Positions 31,214 through 41,368 of a DNA stretch of 64,000 nucleotides are shown here, piece after piece. A program made the position numbers and the translations under genes. The first letter of the stretch is position 1, and the number at the start of each line of letters is the position of its first letter. Below the pieces are notes generated by a model. That model was not told the DNA's origin. It saw nothing but the letters and a program-made list of their open reading frames with translations, and did no database searches. Origin of the DNA: Niabella soli DSM 19437 (lineage in GTDB: Bacteria > Bacteroidota > Bacteroidia > Chitinophagales > Chitinophagaceae); contig NZ_CP007035.1 of the NCBI RefSeq assembly GCF_000243115.2, positions 2,914,001-2,978,000 of the forward strand, in the 5' to 3' direction.

Positions 31214-31945
31214 ATAACTACTGAATTTGGGCGTGAAAATAAAAAAAATTCAACAGCATTTGCATACCTGTTTAATTTTTTCAAGAGATCGCCGGGCGAT
31301 GCCGGCCTAAAATGCATCATTACAGTGGACAGGGTGCGGTTCCCTGTTGATAACCCCCTTACAAATGTGTATTAGAGTGTATAACCCGAAAATAATGTGC
31401 ATTACCCTGTTCACAACAACTGCATAAGAACTGGCCGGGAAATTTGGAAAAGGGCATTTTCGGTTAGTATCTTCAAAGAGCAATTGATGAAAGCAATTAT
31501 GTTCTGAAAAGATTGTAGTAGCATTTTCAAAAAAAGCATCGGCACGCTCTTTGGCAATAAAAGGATTTCAATCAAAAAATGGCACAAGGTTATGCTGTAA
31601 AAAGCGCAACCGGGTGACTGGATTGAAATGCTGTCAGAAGCAGTTGTCTCCTGCTTATTCTGGAAAGGAAAGACAGTGCACCGAAGGATAATTTGCAAAA
31701 GTGTAGCGATACACCGAAGCGCTTAGCCAGAGATGTTGCCAGTCGCCTGAAATGGTAAGCAAAAAACAGCGGAAGCCTTGCCTGTGGCTGTGTATTTTGC
31801 GGCGTAAATGTGTTGTTCTTGTTGAGAACGATGCCTTGCTGTGAAATTGAAGCGGCGACAAAGCAGAAGCTATTAAAAAGCATCGGGTTAGTAAGTGACA
31901 GACCGGGAAACCGGGATGGAAACAAAAACGCGATGCTTTTTTATG
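31214..31945. other. Gene-poor stretch, about 730 bp
   Basis: No convincing gene. Three overlapping minus-strand frames (31411-31975) share the same bases in different phases and look like composition artefacts. A 6-bp hairpin (ACAGGG/CCCTGT, 31329-31347) is the only structure I see near the M13 start. The block around 31680-31830 is evenly mixed in composition and could be a dispersed non-coding element or a decayed gene. Confidence 0.5.
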
Positions 31946-31983
31946 TAAGACCTGTAAGGTTTTGGAAAACCTCACAGGTCTTA
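31946..31983. repeat. Palindromic repeat overlapping the glucosidase stop codon
   Basis: TAAGACCTGTAAGGTTTT and AAAACCTCACAGGTCTTA form a near-perfect 18-bp inverted repeat with a 2-bp loop (one mismatch). Its last three bases are the TAA stop of the minus-strand glucosidase. A second copy lies at 43011-43050. Confidence 0.75.
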
Positions 31984-34599
31984 CTCTTTATCAACCAGCT
32001 CGCTGATCATTTCAGCAACCAGGGCCGACCAGCCTGTTTGATGGCTGGCTCCCAGGCCGCGGCCGGAATCGCCATTATAATATTCGTAAAACAGGATCAG
32101 GTCCTCGTTTTCGGGAAGATTAAAAAACCAATTATATTCCCCATAAACAGGTCGTTCTCCGGCAGGGGTCTTTTGAAAAAGACTGATGACCCTTTTTGAT
32201 AGTTCCTTTGAAATAGCAAAAAGATTCATTTTATTACCTGATCCGGTGGGATATTCCATTGTGAACGCATCATGATAAAAATTCCCCAACCTTCTTATTG
32301 ATTGAATAATTATAAAATTTATCGGGATCCAGACCGGGCCGCGCCAGTTGGAGTTGCCGCCGAACATATCGGACGTAGAATCTCCGGGGTCATAGCGTAT
32401 GGAATGCACGTCCCCGTTGATCGTAACCGAATAGGGGTTGGCTTCATGATATTTCGACAAGGCCCTGATCCCGCCGGGAGACAAAAACTCTGTTTCGTCC
32501 AAAAGCCTTCTGAGCAATGCCTCCAGCCGATCGCTTTGCACTAGTGACATCAGCATTTCTTCTCCGTTACCTTTTTCTTCATTGGGCCAGAACAGGTCAT
32601 TCTTTAACCTGTAGTTCTTGAACCATTCGAACCGTTTTTTAAAATCGGGCAGTTTTTCAAATACATTCTTGCTGATCACACTTACGGCATAGATAGAAGT
32701 AAGTCCCACGATGGAACGGATCTTTAAGGGTGCCGGCGACGCATCTCTGATGCAAAGCACATCGTAAAAAAACTGGTCTTCATCATTCCACAGCACATGC
32801 TCATTCAGCGCCTCTGCAATCAGCACAAAATGTTCAAAAAACTTGGTCACCATATCTTCAAAAGCAGGATCCTGTACGGCAATTTCGAGCGCAATATCCA
32901 TCATATTCAACGCATAGATCCCCATCCAACTGGTACCATCGGCTTGTTCCAACTGCATCTCCCCTTTGTCGTGATAACTGCGGTTAAATACGCCGATATT
33001 ATCCAGCCCCAGAAAGCCACCTTCGAAAATATTATCGCCCTTCAGGTCCTTACGATTGATCCACCAGGTAAAGTTGATCGTAAGTTTATTGAATACTTTT
33101 TTTAGAAAGTCGATGTCGCCCACCCCGGTCCGCTTCTTTTCAACCTGGTAAATTTCCAGCGCCGCCCATGCCTGCACCGGTGGGTTCACGTCATTAAAAT
33201 TCCATTCATAAGAAGGAAGCTGGCCATCGGGCTTCATAAACCATTCGCGCATTAACAGCAACAATTGGTTCTTGGCAAAAACGGGGTCCACCACGGCCAT
33301 GGATATGCATTGGAACGACTGATCCCAGGCGGCATACCAGGGATACTCCCATTTATCCGGCATCGAAATGATATCCTGGTTCTTTAAATGCGTCCAGTTG
33401 CTGTTTCTGCCATATAACCGGGAAGGGGTAATGGGCGTAATGCCGTCCGATTTTGTGAGCCAGCGTTCCACATCATAATGGTAGTATTGCTTGCTCCACA
33501 ACAAACCTGCCAGTGCCTGGCGCTGCACTTTTGCCAGGTGCCGGTCGGCCCCCCTGGGAAAAATGGTTTCATAATAAGCATCAGCTTCGCGCTTCCGCCT
33601 ATCGAACAGTGACATAAAGGTATCATCAAACGGGGCATCCATTTCCTCATTGGCCAGCCGGCAATAAATGGAGATGGTTTCCCCGGCACCCACCATCCGC
33701 TCAAACACAGGTGCAAAGCGCGTTCCATGTTTTCTTTCTCTTAGCGCTGCTGTATTTTTCCCTTCAATAATAGCGTCATGAAATGCATCCTTCACAAAAA
33801 TGCTTTCATTGGGCGTACCGAATAATTTCTCAAAATTGGTTTCATTATCGGTAAACAACCGGTCATCGGCGTTCTGAAAATAAAAATAATAATCGCCCAA
33901 CCGGTTGTGTTGCGCCCGAACCGTTTGATCGTTTAGATAAGCTATATCCGGAACCGATGTGTTGGAACCATTTGCCCACCGGTTATAAAACCATAACAAT
34001 GGCAATACGGTGACGGGTGCCGGTTGATTGTACAAATTAGTTATGTTGATGCGGATGGCAAGATCCGTGCTCGTTTCCTTGGCATAGGTCACCTGTACAT
34101 CAAAGTATTGTTTGTTATTGAAGACACCTGTGTCCAGTATTTCATATTCCACTTCATCTTTCCCTCTTTTGCGGTTTTCTTCTTTGAGCTGCTCATAGGG
34201 AAATGCCTGCTGCGGATACTTATACAGGTATTCCATATAATAATGTGTAGGCAGGTTATCAAGGTAGAAATATAATTCCTTTACATCTTCTCCATGATTG
34301 CCCTGGTGATTGCCCAGTCCGAACAAGCGCTCTTTCAGTATTTTATCCTGTCCGTTCCACAAAGCAACGGCAAAACATAAATTCTGAAAGTAGTCTGAAA
34401 TACCCGCCAACCCGTCTTCCCCCCATAAATAAGCCCTGCTGTTAGCATGATCAAAAGGGAAATAATTCCAGGTATCGCCATGCTGACTATAATCTTCCCG
34501 TACCGTAGCCCATTGCCGCTCGCTCAAATAAGGGCCCCACTGCTCCAGGGGAATTGATTTTTTTGCATTTGCCGCCAGCCGTTTATGTTCTTCTGTCAT
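31981..34599 (-). CDS. GH63-like glucosidase (MGH1-type glycoside hydrolase)
   Basis: 872 residues, no signal peptide, so probably cytoplasmic. The N-terminal third is a beta-sandwich domain (LSERQWATVREDY, then FDHANSRAYLWGEDG). The C-terminal two-thirds is an (alpha/alpha)6 barrel of the MGH1/GH63 type: WDQSFQCISMAV, DGQLPSYEWNFNDVNPPV, and 'WRGPVWIPINFII' near the end. Relatives hydrolyse alpha-glucosidic bonds, for example in mannosylglycerate or glycogen-like substrates. The substrate is not fixed by sequence. Its stop codon is supplied by a palindromic repeat. Confidence 0.85.
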   Translation of the reverse strand: MTEEHKRLAANAKKSIPLEQWGPYLSERQWATVREDYSQHGDTWNYFPFDHANSRAYLWGEDGLAGISDYFQNLCFAVALWNGQDKILKERLFGLGNHQGNHGEDVKELYFYLDNLPTHYYMEYLYKYPQQAFPYEQLKEENRKRGKDEVEYEILDTGVFNNKQYFDVQVTYAKETSTDLAIRINITNLYNQPAPVTVLPLLWFYNRWANGSNTSVPDIAYLNDQTVRAQHNRLGDYYFYFQNADDRLFTDNETNFEKLFGTPNESIFVKDAFHDAIIEGKNTAALRERKHGTRFAPVFERMVGAGETISIYCRLANEEMDAPFDDTFMSLFDRRKREADAYYETIFPRGADRHLAKVQRQALAGLLWSKQYYHYDVERWLTKSDGITPITPSRLYGRNSNWTHLKNQDIISMPDKWEYPWYAAWDQSFQCISMAVVDPVFAKNQLLLLMREWFMKPDGQLPSYEWNFNDVNPPVQAWAALEIYQVEKKRTGVGDIDFLKKVFNKLTINFTWWINRKDLKGDNIFEGGFLGLDNIGVFNRSYHDKGEMQLEQADGTSWMGIYALNMMDIALEIAVQDPAFEDMVTKFFEHFVLIAEALNEHVLWNDEDQFFYDVLCIRDASPAPLKIRSIVGLTSIYAVSVISKNVFEKLPDFKKRFEWFKNYRLKNDLFWPNEEKGNGEEMLMSLVQSDRLEALLRRLLDETEFLSPGGIRALSKYHEANPYSVTINGDVHSIRYDPGDSTSDMFGGNSNWRGPVWIPINFIIIQSIRRLGNFYHDAFTMEYPTGSGNKMNLFAISKELSKRVISLFQKTPAGERPVYGEYNWFFNLPENEDLILFYEYYNGDSGRGLGASHQTGWSALVAEMISELVDKE

Positions 34600-34649
34600 T
34601 AGTAACTTTTCATTAAATAAAAAACCTCCCGGTCAAAAACGGAGAGGTG

Positions 34650-34657
34650 CAAAATTA
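34650..34657 (-). promoter_or_regulatory. -7 box for the glucosidase gene
   Basis: Minus-strand TAATTTTG, exact TAnnTTTG, 50 bp upstream of the ATG. The leader between them can fold into a hairpin (ACCTC... GAGGT, 34625-34648). Confidence 0.4.
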
Positions 34658-34832
34658 TCTTTTTAAAATTAAATGATTTGGCCGATACTTTATTGAATTT
34701 ATAGTATTTGTTTTCTCACACCTGCCCGACTGCTTCATTCGGGGATTTCCTGTATTTATAAAGATTAAAAAAAAGCAAGGGAGTTTCTCGCGGCGCTGCA
34801 GTGGAGCAGCGGACGCTGCGGAATGTTTGAAT

Positions 34833-35010
34833 AAATCTGTGAGCAATAGAATAGTCGCTATTCATTTTTTCTCTCACGGATTTCCCAGATTTACACAGAT
34901 TTAAAAAACTTCTTTGATAATCCGCGTAATCTGTGAGCAACACAACGATTGCTATTCTCCAGTTCAATTCCTTTTTCTCACGGATTCCGCGGACTTACGC
35001 AGATTTAAAA
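34833..35010. repeat. Two tandem copies of an intergenic repeat unit
   Basis: AATCTGTGAGCAA...GCTATTC...CTCACGGATT...CAGATTTAAAA occurs at about 34834-34906 and again at 34927-35010, with the ends (34868-34906 and 34973-35010) most alike. The CTCACGGATT/AATCTGTGAG parts are partly complementary. It fills much of the 446-bp gap between the glucosidase and amidase genes; no gene is seen there. Confidence 0.6.
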
Positions 35011-35045
35011 CCCTTCCATGAAATTTTGTAGCGGTGCCCTTTCTC

Positions 35046-36113
35046 TTACATGTAGTTCAGGTACACGTTGTACAGGATCTTTTTATCATAATCCGAAAGT
35101 ACCGGCGTTGTATCAGTTTGAACAAAATGCAGTTTGAAAGATTTAATAGCTGTTGCCGGGTTGCTGACATCATAACCAATCACCCGCAGCGCCAGCAGTG
35201 CATTAAAATCTGCGGGAGGCTGCTGCAGGTTGGTAGAATCATACCAATAGCCAAAACCCGCATCCGCCAGGCGCTTCCACGGAAAGTATTTACTGGGATC
35301 ATCCTTCCGGCCCGGGGCAATATCTGCGTGGCCAATAAAGTTTGCTTGTGGGATACCAAATTTATTCTTAAGATACCCCAGCAGTTTCAGCAGGGATTCC
35401 ACTTGCGGCTCGGAAAAAGGTTCTTCCCCGTTGTTATCAATTTCAATTCCGATGCTACAGGAATTCATATCGGTTATAGCGCCCCAGCGGCTTTTACCAG
35501 CATGCCAGGCACGCATATATTCGTTCAACATCTGGTAGGTAAGCCCGTCCCGTCCCACAACAAAATGAGCGCTGACACCCGTACGCGTAATGGAGAACGT
35601 AAACAAAGTTTGTTCGGCGCTTGTTTGCGCGGTATGATGCAGGATTACGAAATTGGGTTTGCGGGCATCAAAGTTTACGGTTGTATACCATTGCGCATTA
35701 ACCGCAGGATTTTGCGGATTGGGCACTACCGCCATCTGTTTAAAAAGGCTCTCCGTAGATCTATAGTAGGATGCTTTTGCGGAAGTACGCTGAATACTGT
35801 CTGTAATGTATTTATAATAGGAAGGAGATTTATAGGACGCATTGGCTAACGCCGTATCTCCGCTGCCAGCAGCCGGCTCTTCCCTGCGTTCTACCGTTGT
35901 ATTTATTTTCTTGCGTTCTTCTTCCTGTTGCCGTTTTGTTATTTGATTCGGTTTGGTAAAAACGGTTTGGCTGGGATGTTTCCCTGATCTGTTATCGACG
36001 GAACCAGGGGCTCCGGGAGATAACACGTTCCGCCGGGCAGGTTGTGAGGTGCCGCAGGAATACAAGACAGCCATCAACAACGCCATTCTGAATAGTGCTT
36101 TGCTGCTAAACAT
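35046..36113 (-). CDS. N-acetylmuramoyl-L-alanine amidase lipoprotein
   Basis: 355 residues. Signal with lipobox (VLYSCG, Cys20), so it should be lipid-anchored in the envelope. After a linker rich in Lys/Arg/Thr, an Ami_2/AmpD-like amidase domain starts at about 190: FVILHHTAQ has the first zinc His, then GRDGLTYQ, and FIGHADIAPGRKDDPS has the second His and nearby Lys. It cuts the amide bond between muramic acid and the stem peptide in cell-wall turnover. A single-gene unit. Confidence 0.88.
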   Translation of the reverse strand: MFSSKALFRMALLMAVLYSCGTSQPARRNVLSPGAPGSVDNRSGKHPSQTVFTKPNQITKRQQEEERKKINTTVERREEPAAGSGDTALANASYKSPSYYKYITDSIQRTSAKASYYRSTESLFKQMAVVPNPQNPAVNAQWYTTVNFDARKPNFVILHHTAQTSAEQTLFTFSITRTGVSAHFVVGRDGLTYQMLNEYMRAWHAGKSRWGAITDMNSCSIGIEIDNNGEEPFSEPQVESLLKLLGYLKNKFGIPQANFIGHADIAPGRKDDPSKYFPWKRLADAGFGYWYDSTNLQQPPADFNALLALRVIGYDVSNPATAIKSFKLHFVQTDTTPVLSDYDKKILYNVYLNYM

Positions 36114-36275
36114 TTCTAATCTTTTCGTTCTATTAATCGATTAATTATTGCCGTTTCCTTTTGTGAAAGTAACGAAATTCATCGTAAAACGCCGCATCCC
36201 CGTTAAAATTGTATGCCGTGAAATTTCTTTTATGATTTCGTTAATGCCTTATTACCTTTAAATAAAAAATCTTTT

Positions 36276-37694
36276 ATGGCAGCAAGATTTGGAATGATCG
36301 GTCTGGGAACCATGGGCAGAAACCTGGTATTAAACGTTGCTGATCATGGTTTTGAAGTATGTGGCTATGACCGCGATGCAAAACAAAGGCAGATAATGGA
36401 AGACGCCGGGAAGGGGAAACCCGTTAGTACCGCGGCGTCCTCGGCGGAATTGATTGCAAAACTGCAAACACCGAGGATCATTATGTTACTGGTGCCGGCA
36501 GGTAAAATTGTAGACGCCGTGATTAATGAACTGGTACCCCAATTGCAAAAAGGCGATATACTGATCGATGGCGGTAACTCCCATTTTATTGATACCGAAA
36601 GAAGATACTTGGCCCTTCAGGACTCCGGTATTCATTTTATTGGTATGGGTGTTTCCGGTGGCGAGGATGGTGCGCGTTTTGGTCCCAGCATGATGCCCGG
36701 CGGTAATATAGAAAGTTATAACCTGGTAAAGGATATCCTGGAAGCGATTGCGGCAAAGGCAGAAGGTGAGCCCTGTGTGGCCTATATGGGTCACTCAGCA
36801 GCAGGTCACTATGTAAAGATGGTGCATAATGGTATTGAATACGCCATCATGCAGTTGATCAGCGAAGTGTATGGTTTGCTTAAAAACGAGGGCGTAACCA
36901 ATGAGCAGTTTGTTGAGCTGTTCGCAGACTGGGATAAAGGCCCGTTGCAGTCCTTCCTTATCGAAATCACTTCGGTGATCTTCAAAAAGAAAGACCCGGA
37001 AACCGGCAATGATCTCGTTGATATGATCCTTGATAAAGCGGAGCAGTTGGGAACGGGCTTGTGGACCTCCCAAAGCGCCCTGGAGCTGAATGTGCCGCTG
37101 TCTACGATCGATGTTTCGGTTTCCATGCGCTATCTTTCTTCGTTGAAAGAGGCGCGTGTAGCCTATTCAAAACAATATAATCATCAGAATAAAAAAACCG
37201 GCGTTGCTATCGAAGCATTGAAGATCGCTTGCAGGGATGCGTTGGTCTTTGCCTTTATGATTGCGTATGGCCAGGGGCTGGAGTTGTTGAAGAAAGCCTC
37301 TGAAACTTACAAATACGAAACCGATATTAAAACGGTGGTGAAGATCTGGCGGGGAGGCTGTATCATCCGCTCTGCATTATTAAATGACCTGTTCACTGCC
37401 TACGAAAAGCGACCCGATCTTTCAAATATTATAGGCTCGCCACAATTTGTAGAAGCATTAAAAAGTAAGCGTTCCGCCGTAGTACAGTTCCTGAAAACCG
37501 CTATGGACGCTGGTATGCCGGCCCCGGCCTTTGCCTCTACGCTAAATTATTTTGATGCGTATACCCTTGCGCAATTGCCGGCCAACCTGATACAGGCGCA
37601 GCGCGATCTGTTTGGAGCGCACACCTATCACCGTATCGACAAGGAAGGGATCTTTCATACCGATTGGGACTATAAACCTTCTGATGTGGAATAA
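36276..37694 (+). CDS. gnd: 6-phosphogluconate dehydrogenase, decarboxylating
   Basis: 472 residues, cytoplasmic. The N-terminal Rossmann motif is GLGTMGRNL (about 8-16) and binds NADP+ or NAD+. GVSGGEDGARFGPSMMPGG (about 127-145) is the 6PGD signature, and the catalytic Lys and His lie in YVKMVHNGIEYA (about 184). It oxidises 6-phosphogluconate to ribulose-5-phosphate with CO2 release. First gene of the oxidative pentose-phosphate set, followed by zwf and pgl on the same strand. The 208-bp gap to zwf contains palindromic sequences, so it may be a separate transcript. Confidence 0.97.
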   Translation: MAARFGMIGLGTMGRNLVLNVADHGFEVCGYDRDAKQRQIMEDAGKGKPVSTAASSAELIAKLQTPRIIMLLVPAGKIVDAVINELVPQLQKGDILIDGGNSHFIDTERRYLALQDSGIHFIGMGVSGGEDGARFGPSMMPGGNIESYNLVKDILEAIAAKAEGEPCVAYMGHSAAGHYVKMVHNGIEYAIMQLISEVYGLLKNEGVTNEQFVELFADWDKGPLQSFLIEITSVIFKKKDPETGNDLVDMILDKAEQLGTGLWTSQSALELNVPLSTIDVSVSMRYLSSLKEARVAYSKQYNHQNKKTGVAIEALKIACRDALVFAFMIAYGQGLELLKKASETYKYETDIKTVVKIWRGGCIIRSALLNDLFTAYEKRPDLSNIIGSPQFVEALKSKRSAVVQFLKTAMDAGMPAPAFASTLNYFDAYTLAQLPANLIQAQRDLFGAHTYHRIDKEGIFHTDWDYKPSDVE

Positions 37695-37724
37695 TGCCGA
37701 AGTTGTTTAAACTATTACCACGTA

Positions 37725-37843
37725 GGCACATAGGATATGATAGATTACAGAAAATATAAAAACACAGCAGCCATGTCTCCCCGCCATGGCGGGGAGAAGA
37801 CTATGCAGCCTTGAATGCTATGAATTCTATGCATCTATGTGCC
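37725..37843. repeat. Palindromic element between gnd and zwf
   Basis: GGCACATAG (37725-37733) pairs with CTATGTGCC (37835-37843), perfect 9 bp. Between them lies a perfect 22-bp palindrome, TCTCCCC-GCCATGGC-GGGGAGA (37776-37797). No T-run follows either, so a simple terminator is unlikely; a repeat element or mRNA-processing hairpin is possible. Confidence 0.5.
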
Positions 37844-37902
37844 CGCCCGGAGGGTTGGACGGGGTTTGAAAATAAGTTTATCATTAATAAATTTTAAACC
37901 GG

Positions 37903-39441
37903 ATGGATTTCAAAAAAACGCCCGCTAATATTATCATTTTTGGCGGTTCGGGGGACCTGGCCTGGCGCAAGCTGATCCCCGCCTTTTATAATCTTTTCAT
38001 TTATGGTTATATGCCGCAGCAATTTGTTATTTATGCGGTGGATTACCAGGAGCTGCCCGAAGCCGCTTTTTATAAACATATGCTAGAGGGCATTAATAAT
38101 TTTTCAAGAAGTGGAAAAGCCGACCCTGCACAATGGAAGCAGTTCATAAAAAAACTGCATTTTGTGCCGGGCGATTTTACCAAAGCCGATATATACACGC
38201 AGCTCAAAACTATTTTAGCTCAAAATGACAAAGATTGGGGATTACGGGCTACCCGGTTATTTTATTATTCTGTGGCGCCCCGGTTTATCGAGACCATTTC
38301 CACTTCCCTTTCCAAATTCAAACTGGCGCCCCAGGCTAATAGGGACCGCATCATTGTAGAAAAGCCTTTTGGCTCGGACCTGGCTTCAGCAAAGGCTTTG
38401 AACAAATTACTTGAAAATAATTTTAAGGAAAAACAGATCTGCCGTATCGATCACTACCTGGGTAAGGAAGTGGTGCAGAACCTGCTGGCCTTTCGTTTTG
38501 CCAATTATATTTTTGAACCGCTGTGGAATTATCACTTTATTGAGAACATACAGATAACAGTAGCTGAGGAGGTAAGTGTGGGTGCCCGCGGTAGTTATTA
38601 CGATAAAGCCGGTGCGCTGCGCGATATGATCCAGAATCATTTGTTGCAACTGCTTTCGGTAGTGGCCATGGAGAGCCCCATCGGGTTAAGTGCGGAAGAT
38701 ATCCGCAACGAGAAGGTAAAGGTGCTTAAAAGCGTACGTCCTTTTACGGCCAAAAGAGTTGAATCGGATGTCGTACGCGGACAATATACCGCCGGGGAAA
38801 TAAATGGCCAGCCGCAGCGGGGATACCTGGAAGAAGATAATATCGCCAAAAACTCCGCCACTGAGACCTATGTGGCGGCCCGGTTCTTTATCGACAATCC
38901 CCGCTGGAAGGGTGTTCCTTTTTATTTACAAACGGGCAAATGCCTGGACAAACAATCCTCCCTCATTGTGGTTAACTTTAAAGATTCGCCCCATAAAATT
39001 TTTAAAGACGATGTAACATCCAACCAACTGCTCATCAGCATTCAGCCGGAGCAGGAAATTTTATTACTGTTTGAAGGAAAAGTGCCCGGCCCTTACATGA
39101 AATTAAAGCCGGTGGAAATGGATTTTACCTATAAAGAATCTTTTGCTGAACAACCGCCGGAAGCATACGAAACTCTTTTATTAGACGCTTTGGAAGGCGA
39201 TGCCGCGCAGTTCATGCGTGCGGACCAGGTCGAAACCGCCTGGGCTATTGTAATGCCTATTTTGAATCAATGGGCAAAAGATGGAAAAAAAGGTTTGGAG
39301 AAATATAAGTCCGGAAGCTGTGGCCCCAAAAAGGCAGCACTATTGATAAAAAAAGACGGTTTTAATTGGGTGGAGCTTCCCGCACCCGGTGCACAGGACC
39401 GCACCCCTTGTACAGAACGGAGAAAAAATATAAAATCATGA
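37903..39441 (+). CDS. zwf: Glucose-6-phosphate 1-dehydrogenase
   Basis: 512 residues, cytoplasmic. NADP-binding motif [11 protein letters not shown] at about 14-24 (the usual GASGDLAKRK pattern). RIDHYLGKE at about 180-188 carries the catalytic His. It oxidises glucose-6-phosphate to 6-phosphoglucono-lactone. The stop codon overlaps the pgl start by 4 bp (ATGA), so the two are translationally coupled. Confidence 0.97.
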   Translation: MDFKKTPANIIIFGGSGDLAWRKLIPAFYNLFIYGYMPQQFVIYAVDYQELPEAAFYKHMLEGINNFSRSGKADPAQWKQFIKKLHFVPGDFTKADIYTQLKTILAQNDKDWGLRATRLFYYSVAPRFIETISTSLSKFKLAPQANRDRIIVEKPFGSDLASAKALNKLLENNFKEKQICRIDHYLGKEVVQNLLAFRFANYIFEPLWNYHFIENIQITVAEEVSVGARGSYYDKAGALRDMIQNHLLQLLSVVAMESPIGLSAEDIRNEKVKVLKSVRPFTAKRVESDVVRGQYTAGEINGQPQRGYLEEDNIAKNSATETYVAARFFIDNPRWKGVPFYLQTGKCLDKQSSLIVVNFKDSPHKIFKDDVTSNQLLISIQPEQEILLLFEGKVPGPYMKLKPVEMDFTYKESFAEQPPEAYETLLLDALEGDAAQFMRADQVETAWAIVMPILNQWAKDGKKGLEKYKSGSCGPKKAALLIKKDGFNWVELPAPGAQDRTPCTERRKNIKS

Positions 39442-40160
39442 GTACCCCCGTAAAATTGATTTGGAAAGATAAAGAAGCATTAAGCCTGGCAGCAGCTTAT
39501 TATTTTGTAGATGCCTGTGCAAAAAGTATCGCCACTAACGATCGCTTTACCGTGGCTTTTTCTGGTGGCAGCACGCCCAAACGCTTGTTTGAGCTATTGG
39601 CTCTGCCGGAATTCAGCAGCAATATCGACTGGAAAAAAGTATTTATTTTTTGGAGCGACGAGCGCTTTGTGCCCCATACCAACGATGAAAGCAATTATAA
39701 AACCAGTAAAATAGCGTTACTCGACCACGTAAAAATTCCGAAGAAAAATATTTTTGTCACACCCACTAAAGGAGAACCTGCGGCATGCGCAGCGGAATAT
39801 GAAGCCAGTGTAAAAGCCGTGCTGGGTAAGAGTGCTTCATTTGATCTGACACTTTTAGGCATGGGCGATGATGGCCATACCGCGTCCTTATTCCCCGGTA
39901 CCACTATTTTGAGCGAACAAAAAAGGCTGGTGAAAGAAGTTTGGGTAGAAAGTAAACAAACCTGGCGGATCAGTTTTACCTACCCGCTTATCAATAAGAG
40001 CAAACAGGTGATGCTTCTTGTAGGTGATGCCAATAAATACCCTGTGCTTAAAAAGATATTTGCCAAAAACGCGAAGTACTTGTTTCCGGTACAGGGGGTA
40101 AATCCTGCAAAAGGACAAACGATCTGGATGCTGGATGAAGCGGCGGTTACGGGGCAGTAA
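39438..40160 (+). CDS. pgl: 6-phosphogluconolactonase
   Basis: 240 residues from the ATG at 39438, which forms an ATGA overlap with the zwf stop; a longer frame from 39366 lies inside zwf. The N-terminal [14 protein letters not shown] (about 36-49) is the sugar-phosphate motif. FWSDERFVP and [14 protein letters not shown] (about 72 and 145) are the lactonase signatures. It hydrolyses 6-phosphogluconolactone, linking zwf to gnd. Confidence 0.95.
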   Translation: MSTPVKLIWKDKEALSLAAAYYFVDACAKSIATNDRFTVAFSGGSTPKRLFELLALPEFSSNIDWKKVFIFWSDERFVPHTNDESNYKTSKIALLDHVKIPKKNIFVTPTKGEPAACAAEYEASVKAVLGKSASFDLTLLGMGDDGHTASLFPGTTILSEQKRLVKEVWVESKQTWRISFTYPLINKSKQVMLLVGDANKYPVLKKIFAKNAKYLFPVQGVNPAKGQTIWMLDEAAVTGQ

Positions 40161-40190
40161 TATTATTAAAAGTGAAGGTGCAACTACAAC

Positions 40191-40385
40191 GCGTCATCTC
40201 AAGGAGCGCTCGTCCAGGTAATTCTTCAACAAGAATGCGTCATCCCGACGAGGAAGGCTTTGCCTGACGAGGAGAGATCTTATGCTTAAAAATCTACTGT
40301 AACTTACTTTACTGCTACGAGCACGAGATCCCTCTCTCCGCTGCGCTCCATTCGGGATGACGGTACTGTAGAGAGATTGCTCTTA
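40191..40385. repeat. Long imperfect palindromic repeat, copy A
   Basis: Begins GCGTCATCTC and ends near GAGAGATTGCTCTTA. Inside, CGTCATCCCGA (about 40252) pairs with TCGGGATGACG (about 40352), and GAGAGATCT with AGATCCCTCTC. Copy B is at 41109-41310 in the same orientation, with strong similarity throughout. No gene lies in the 401-bp gap. Confidence 0.75.
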
Positions 40386-40561
40386 CTTGCATACAATCGT
40401 ATAAAACACAATGATTAATAACGTTGTGCACACGGCGTTACACCTCTGTACGCTTTGCGGTTATATATACTACACAAAAGTCCAACTTTGCTTAAAGTAT
40501 TCCGGCTGTATAAACGTCTTTCTAAGAACAATACTTCTTTTTTTACTTAAGCTGATCCGCC

Positions 40562-41038
40562 ATGAAAAAAATAATTCTTTATTTATCCGTTATTACCGCT
40601 TCCGGCCTGCTGATGGTTACTGTTTATAATTCAATGATAGATGCCCGTGTCTGGAGCGCCGATATACCCAGGTCTGTTGAAGCGGCAAGGATTTATTATA
40701 GTCATATTGACCCCCGAACTTTTTTCCAATTTATTGCACCCCTAAACCAGTTGCTGGTGCTTTTATTGATTATACTATTCTGGAAAGACCAGCGGTTGCG
40801 TCTTTATTTTTCCCTTTCCTTCTTTCTTTATGCGCTTATCTTTTTGCTGACTTTATATTATTTCGTTCCGCGCGATGTGCTTATTTTCTCCTTAACAAGC
40901 AAGGCAACTGCAGCAGAAATGAAGGAGGCTCTTATGCAATGGCAGGTTGTGAACCCAGTAAGATCATTGTTGGGCTTGGCAGGAATATTTTTTACCTGCC
41001 GGGGTATACATCATTATTATGTTCATAAAAGAGCATAA
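40562..41038 (+). CDS. Uncharacterised four-helix membrane protein
   Basis: 158 residues with about four transmembrane segments (roughly 4-22, 58-78, 85-106, 134-150). A loop between the first two segments has DIPRSVEAARIYYSHIDPRTF, which is a conserved-looking periplasmic or cytoplasmic turn. The overall pattern resembles small DUF1772-type membrane proteins, but this is weak. It lies between two direct copies of a long palindromic repeat, an unusual setting for a single gene. Confidence 0.65.
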   Translation: MKKIILYLSVITASGLLMVTVYNSMIDARVWSADIPRSVEAARIYYSHIDPRTFFQFIAPLNQLLVLLLIILFWKDQRLRLYFSLSFFLYALIFLLTLYYFVPRDVLIFSLTSKATAAEMKEALMQWQVVNPVRSLLGLAGIFFTCRGIHHYYVHKRA

Positions 41039-41108
41039 TATTCTACCAGCTCATTTGGCAAACGGATCAGGCGACGGTAGCTTGTTTCCCGGTTACTATA
41101 TTTTAAGG

Positions 41109-41310
41109 CGTCATCCCGACAAGGAAGGCTTTGCCCAGGTAATTCTGCAATAAGAACGCGTCATCTCAAACGAGGAGGGCCCCGCCCGACGAGGAGAGAT
41201 CTCGTGCTCAAAAAACGTATTGCAACTTGTTTCACTGCTACTAGCACGAGATCCCTCTCTCCGCTGCGCTTCGTTCGAGACGACGGTGCTATGGAAATAA
41301 GATTGCTTCC
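41109..41310. repeat. Long imperfect palindromic repeat, copy B
   Basis: GCGTCATCCCGAC... to GATTGCTTCC. The strongest match to copy A is the run GCACGAGATCCCTCTCTCCG plus flanks. Both copies have the same orientation and flank the gene at 40562. No other gene lies in the 330-bp gap. Confidence 0.75.
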
Positions 41311-41368
41311 ATATTCCCTTTGATCAATAACAAAAATTCATGTACATCATCTGCGGGCGCCCTGAATC

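Noticed and set aside
31411-31975. Three overlapping minus-strand frames of 95-111 codons
   Set aside because: They use the same bases in different phases, have no signal or motif, and look like artefacts of composition.
35034-35849. 271-codon plus-strand frame
   Set aside because: Overlaps the amidase gene in antisense; the amidase has clear zinc-ligand motifs, this frame has none.
40191-41310. Repeat pair as an insertion sequence
   Set aside because: The gene between the copies is not a transposase, and no target-site duplication was seen.
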